From Streptomyces lichenis (lineage in GTDB: Bacteria; Actinomycetota; Actinomycetes; Streptomycetales; Streptomycetaceae), in NCBI RefSeq assembly GCF_023218175.1, contig NZ_JALPTH010000022.1, positions 62,001 through 126,000 on the forward strand: DNA of 64,000 bases, in the 5' to 3' direction. Made by a program: the position numbers and the translations under genes. Below, one piece after another: positions 61,101-64,000 of this stretch (its first letter is position 1; each line of letters begins with the position of its first letter). The notes beneath the pieces are model-generated. The model saw only the letters and a program-made list of their open reading frames with translations, had not been told where the DNA came from and ran no database searches.

Positions 61101-64000
61101 ACGCCCTGGCCCGCCAGGCCGCCCGCGAACTCACCGGCAGCGGGCCCCGGGTGGTGCTGGTCGGCCAGGACCGGGACGAGCTGCTGGCCCAACTGCGGCT
61201 GGCGGCCCGGGATCTGCCCGGGGTGCACGCCAGGGGCGGCGAGTGGGCCACCCCGGCGGGCAGCTACTCCACCGCGCGGCCGATCGGCCCGGACGGAAAG
61301 GTCGCCCTGGTCTACCCGGGCGCCTTCAACTCGTACCCCGGTCTCGGCCAGGACTTCTTCCGCGCCTTCCCGGGGCTGCTGGACCGGTTCGAGGAGGACG
61401 CCACCGAGCCGGAGCGCCAGCTGCGCGCCGCCTCGCTCTACCCGCGCGCCCAGAGCGCCCTGGGGCGGCGGGAGTTGATGGAGCTGGAGGCGGGGCTGGG
61501 CGAGGACGTTCCGTTCATGCTGGCCACCGGCACCAACTTCGCGCTGCTCTACACCGATCTGGTGCGCGAGGTGCTGGGCGTGAGGCCGCATGGCGCGTTC
61601 GGCTACAGCCTCGGCGAGTCCAGCATGCTGTTCGCCACCGGCGGCTGGCGGCGCGCCGGCCGCCGCGACGACCTGATCAGCGACACCCCGGTCTTCAAGG
61701 ACCGGCTGTGCGGGCCCCGGCGCACCGTGCGCGAGCTGTGGCAGCTGCCGGACTCCGCCCCGGACGCCTCGCTCTGGGCCAGCCATGTGCTGCTCACCGA
61801 CGCGGACACGGTACGCGCGGCCCTGCCCCGCTACGACCGGGTCCACCTCACCCATGTGAACACCCCGGCCGAGCTGGTGATCGCGGGCGACCCGGAGCAG
61901 TGCAAGGCCCTGGTGAAGGAGATCGGCTGCCCGGCGGCCCGCTCGCCCGTCAACGTGGTCATGCACTGCCCGGCCGTGGACGCCGAACTGGACGGCCTGG
62001 CCGCGCTGAACGACTACCCCACCGGCTCGTCCGGCGACCTGGAGCTGTTCAGCGCCTACGACTACCAGGCCCTCCCGGCCCTGGAGCGGGGCGAGATCGC
62101 CCGCCGGATCGCCTGGACCCTGCGCTCCACCATCGACTTCGCCCGGCTGGTGCGGGACGCCCACGACCGGGGGTACCGCTACTTCGTCGAGGTCGGCCCC
62201 GGGGCGACCTGCTCCCGCTGGATCCAGGACACCCTGAAGGACGCCCCGCATGTCGCGGTCCCGGTGGACCGGCGCGGGGTGCCGGCGGCCCGGTCGGTCG
62301 CCCGGCTGGTGGCCCGGCTGGTCGGCAACGGCCTGGAGCTGGACCTCTCCGCGCTGCTGGAGTCCCCGCCGACCAGTGTGCACACCGCCCCCGTCCACCG
62401 CTTCCATGTGGGTGGCGGTGACCCGCTCCCGGCCCGCCTGGCCCGGGACATCGCCACCGCGACGGCGTCCGCGGGTGCGGCCGCGGACGCCGTCCCCGCC
62501 GTGCTCGCCACCTCGGGCGCACCCACCGCCCACGCCACCGCCACCCGACCTGGCCCGGTCGCCACCGGTGCCGCCCCGGTGCCGGGCGGCGAGAGGGCCA
62601 CCGCCCGACCGGCCGCCGCGGGCCCGGGTGCCCCCCGCCCCGCCGTACCGTCCGCGCCCGTCCTGCCCGTACCGCCCGTACCGCCGGAGGACCCCGCCAT
62701 GCCTGCCGATCCGACTCTCGCCGACGCGGAGGCCATGGCCTTCGACGGCGACCCGGTCTCCTTCCTGCCGTGGGTGCCCGCACCGCACGGGGAGGACACC
62801 GCACCACCGCCCGCGCCCACCCCGGCGGCCCCCTCGACCACCGCCGACTCGACCACCGCCGACTCACCCACCCCTGCCGCCGACCTGGTGCGGGACATCC
62901 GGCAGCAGATGGTCGCCACCCACTCGGTGGTGATGGAGACCCAGCGCATCCTGCAGGGCGCCACCCTCTCCCGGATCGAGGCCCTGCTCGACGGCGGCAC
63001 CCCCGCCGCCACCGCTCCGCCCGCGCCCCTTCCCGTAGCGCCCCTGGCGGCCCCGGCCGCCCCCGCCCTGCCCCCGGCCGCTCCCGCCCCGGCGCCGGAG
63101 CGCACGGTCAAGGAGGGGGTCATCTGGGACGAGGCCGATCTGCTGGAGTTCGCGGTCGGCTCGGTCGCCAAGGTCTTCGGGCCGGAGTTCGGCGTGGTCG
63201 ACGGCTACGCCAAGCGGGTCCGGCTGCCCGCGCCGCCGTACCACTTCGTCTCCCGGGTCACCGCCCTGGAGGGCACCACCGGCGAGCTGAAGCCCGCCAC
63301 CATCACCACCGAGTACGACGTGCCCGAGGACGCCTGGTACGCGGTGGACGGCGGTGTACCGCCGGCCGTCACCGTGGAGGCGGGCCAGTGCGATCTGCTG
63401 CTCGTCAGCTATCTGGGCATCGACTTCCGCAACAAGGGCGAGCGCGTCTACCGGCTGCTGGACAGCACCCTGATCTTCCGCGGCGACCTGCCCCGGACCG
63501 GCCAGACCCTCCGCTACGACATCTCCATCGACCGCTTCGTCCACCAGGGCGACACCACCCTCTTCTTCTTCAGCTACAAGTGCTACGCGGACGGCGAGCT
63601 GATCCTCGAACTGCACGACGCCTGCGCCGGGTTCTTCAGCAAGGAGGAGCTGGCCACCCCGCTCGGCGTGGTGATGACCGACAAGGAGAAGGCGGAGCGC
63701 GCGGCGCTGCCGAAGGGGTACTTCAAGCCCCTGGCGTACACCGAGAAGAACCACCTCACCGCCGAGGACCTCCAGACCCTCTCCGAGGGGCGCCCCGGCG
63801 ATGTCTTCGGCCCGGACCACGCCCAGGACCCGGGGGTCAATCCGGCGATCCGGCTGCCCGACGCCCGGCTGCGGATGGTGGACGAGGTGGTCATCGACCG
63901 CAAGGGCGGGCCGCGCGGTCTGGGCACGCTCAGCGCCACCAAGCGGCTGGAGCCGGACGCCTGGTACTTCACCTGCCACTTCCCGGACGACCATGTGCTC
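58175..64000 (+). CDS. PUFA-synthase KS-CLF-AT-DH-DH protein (incomplete, runs off window)
   Basis: At least 1942 aa from the ATG at 58175; the frame stays open to the last base. KS (about 1-450) has Cys199 in LDAACSSALYAL, ECHATGTPIGDA and GNIGHLLTVAG. The CLF (about 470-930) follows, with the nucleophile lost (SFTVSSDGSGTAEA). AT (about 1040-1400) has Ser1145 in FGYSLGESSM, PfaB-like. A Pro/Ala/Thr linker leads to two FabA-type hot-dog dehydratases: the first contains TTEYDVPEDAWY, and the second is cut at the window end after DAWYFTCHFPDDHVL. This combines PfaB and PfaC functions in one chain, as in the myxobacterial Pfa3 type. It is the partner of the PfaA-like protein. What follows (a second lyase, acyltransferase or reductase) cannot be seen. 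Confidence 0.9.
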   Translation, partial: MSKYAIVGLSCLFPGAGSPAEFWRNLRAGTDSRAEGGERVFGPGIDARDADPRHAVYCTRGGFVTDFAFDPEGFLLDPGHLAGLDRIFHWSLHVAREALRDSGQLERPGVLERTGLILGNYSFPTPASAGVSVPLVREAVLEGLRRAGHPALGALADGSRRIDPSRLRPEDLRVSGSPASLAAGALGLGGPRYALDAACSSALYALKLACDHLAAGQADLVLAGGVCAPDPTLIHLSFSDLQAYPRDGFSQPFDSRSGGILTGQGAGMVAVKRLAAAVRDGDRVYAVVDGIGLTNDGSGRHLLVPRGGGQLQSYEQAYADAGVDPATVDYLECHATGTPIGDATEADSVAEFFGGAGRVPLVGSVKGNIGHLLTVAGLSSLLKVILAMGHGHIPPTTGVEQPVASKDGRVGEGSLVRTGRPWPEGEGPRRAAVSAFGFGGTNAHVVLSEAATAADGATGDAEPTPVPALDIVGLGAHFGPLDSLDAFEEAVHRGTGSLAPLPERRWRGLDQTRGGSLEAATGVSPDALPYGAFVDGLGIDPVDLKIPPADLRTYNLQHALVTKVADEALRDAGFSRAAAPGGGAPEPRRIAVVVGMEIEPMTHLRLTRRSLGAFVREEFARAGVAVDEERLAAVSAAGRDAVVDPIVANEVLSFIGNVMASRISSLWNLTGPSFTVSSDGSGTAEALEVARLLLLDPGIEAVLVGAVDLAGSAENLLLRPDVVAEAGLTFAEGARGRRIGEGAGALVVTRPGERERPAYARLDAVAIRHAAPVDGAVPEADAAVLAAAAEEALTAAGVTAADIGYLEAHAGGTEAQDRAEIAALARIYPAGSGSVALGSAKALVGDAGCAATMAGLIRTVLCLHHGYLPGTGGWTRPAEELAGDFGASALYVPTASRPWMRRSTGGRRYAAVDFVGPSGAHGHLVLSADATRGRVAPADWRRAGGPVVLPLSADSFDALLASVERHTELVADGDPYALARQAARELTGSGPRVVLVGQDRDELLAQLRLAARDLPGVHARGGEWATPAGSYSTARPIGPDGKVALVYPGAFNSYPGLGQDFFRAFPGLLDRFEEDATEPERQLRAASLYPRAQSALGRRELMELEAGLGEDVPFMLATGTNFALLYTDLVREVLGVRPHGAFGYSLGESSMLFATGGWRRAGRRDDLISDTPVFKDRLCGPRRTVRELWQLPDSAPDASLWASHVLLTDADTVRAALPRYDRVHLTHVNTPAELVIAGDPEQCKALVKEIGCPAARSPVNVVMHCPAVDAELDGLAALNDYPTGSSGDLELFSAYDYQALPALERGEIARRIAWTLRSTIDFARLVRDAHDRGYRYFVEVGPGATCSRWIQDTLKDAPHVAVPVDRRGVPAARSVARLVARLVGNGLELDLSALLESPPTSVHTAPVHRFHVGGGDPLPARLARDIATATASAGAAADAVPAVLATSGAPTAHATATRPGPVATGAAPVPGGERATARPAAAGPGAPRPAVPSAPVLPVPPVPPEDPAMPADPTLADAEAMAFDGDPVSFLPWVPAPHGEDTAPPPAPTPAAPSTTADSTTADSPTPAADLVRDIRQQMVATHSVVMETQRILQGATLSRIEALLDGGTPAATAPPAPLPVAPLAAPAAPALPPAAPAPAPERTVKEGVIWDEADLLEFAVGSVAKVFGPEFGVVDGYAKRVRLPAPPYHFVSRVTALEGTTGELKPATITTEYDVPEDAWYAVDGGVPPAVTVEAGQCDLLLVSYLGIDFRNKGERVYRLLDSTLIFRGDLPRTGQTLRYDISIDRFVHQGDTTLFFFSYKCYADGELILELHDACAGFFSKEELATPLGVVMTDKEKAERAALPKGYFKPLAYTEKNHLTAEDLQTLSEGRPGDVFGPDHAQDPGVNPAIRLPDARLRMVDEVVIDRKGGPRGLGTLSATKRLEPDAWYFTCHFPDDHVL

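Overview
The window is very GC-rich actinomycete DNA. It has overlapping ATGA/GTGA gene junctions, SARP and LAL-type regulators, GTG and TTG starts and one TTA codon, which together point to Streptomyces or a close relative. Almost all of it is one secondary-metabolite gene cluster. The left edge (1-650) is a decayed fragment of an unrelated glycosidase gene. The right edge cuts through a large synthase gene that continues beyond base 64000.

Layout. 651-9456: an FAD oxidase, a SARP activator, a small operon (SRPBCC protein, class III aminotransferase, thioester reductase) and a large LAL/LuxR regulator with a TTA codon. 9457-16252: export, with a heterodimeric ABC exporter, an MMPL/RND exporter and a TetR regulator. 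16268-37757 (minus strand): one apparent operon of 14 tightly packed or overlapping genes. Its promoter-proximal half makes and couples aromatic acids: KASIII-like acyltransferase, aryl-AMP ligase, carrier protein, amidohydrolase, DhbA-like dehydrogenase, PhzD-like isochorismatase, PhzE-like ADIC synthase and DAHP synthase. Its distal half is a phosphopantetheinyl transferase plus a split iterative PKS of PUFA-synthase character (AT-ACP, FabL-type reductase-KS-half-CLF, KR-DH, P450, KR-DH). 38016-44775: a PaaK-like ligase and a 6-methylsalicylate-synthase-type PKS. 45014-49865: TetR, an MFS exporter and an XRE-SARP-NB-ARC regulator. 50204-64000+: a free ACP and a second PUFA-type synthase, with PfaA architecture (KS-AT-4xACP-KR-DH) followed by a KS-CLF-AT-DH-DH protein.

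How it may work together (inference). DAHP synthase, ADIC synthase, isochorismatase and the DhbA-like enzyme should give 3-hydroxyanthranilate. The KS-AT-DH-KR-ACP PKS should give 6-methylsalicylate or a close salicylate. The ligase, carrier protein, C-H-H KASIII homologue and amidohydrolase match the toolkit used for benzoxazole natural products (nataxazole, A33853, caboxamycin type). The two PUFA-like lines would supply one or two long chains. The thioester reductase and aminotransferase could release such a chain as an aldehyde and then an amine, as in zeamine-type pathways. An aryl/benzoxazole-capped, possibly aminated lipid is therefore a reasonable hypothesis. I do not recognise the complete combination as a described cluster, but I could not search databases.

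Two putative operator families recur. A palindrome TGAGTA-N5/6-TACTCA occurs as a pair in the SARP/oxidase intergenic region and as a pair in the KASIII/ligase intergenic region. A second motif, TTAGnC-N3-GTCTAA, occurs in front of the ABC exporter and in the TetR/MFS divergent region, with a weaker copy in front of the other TetR gene.
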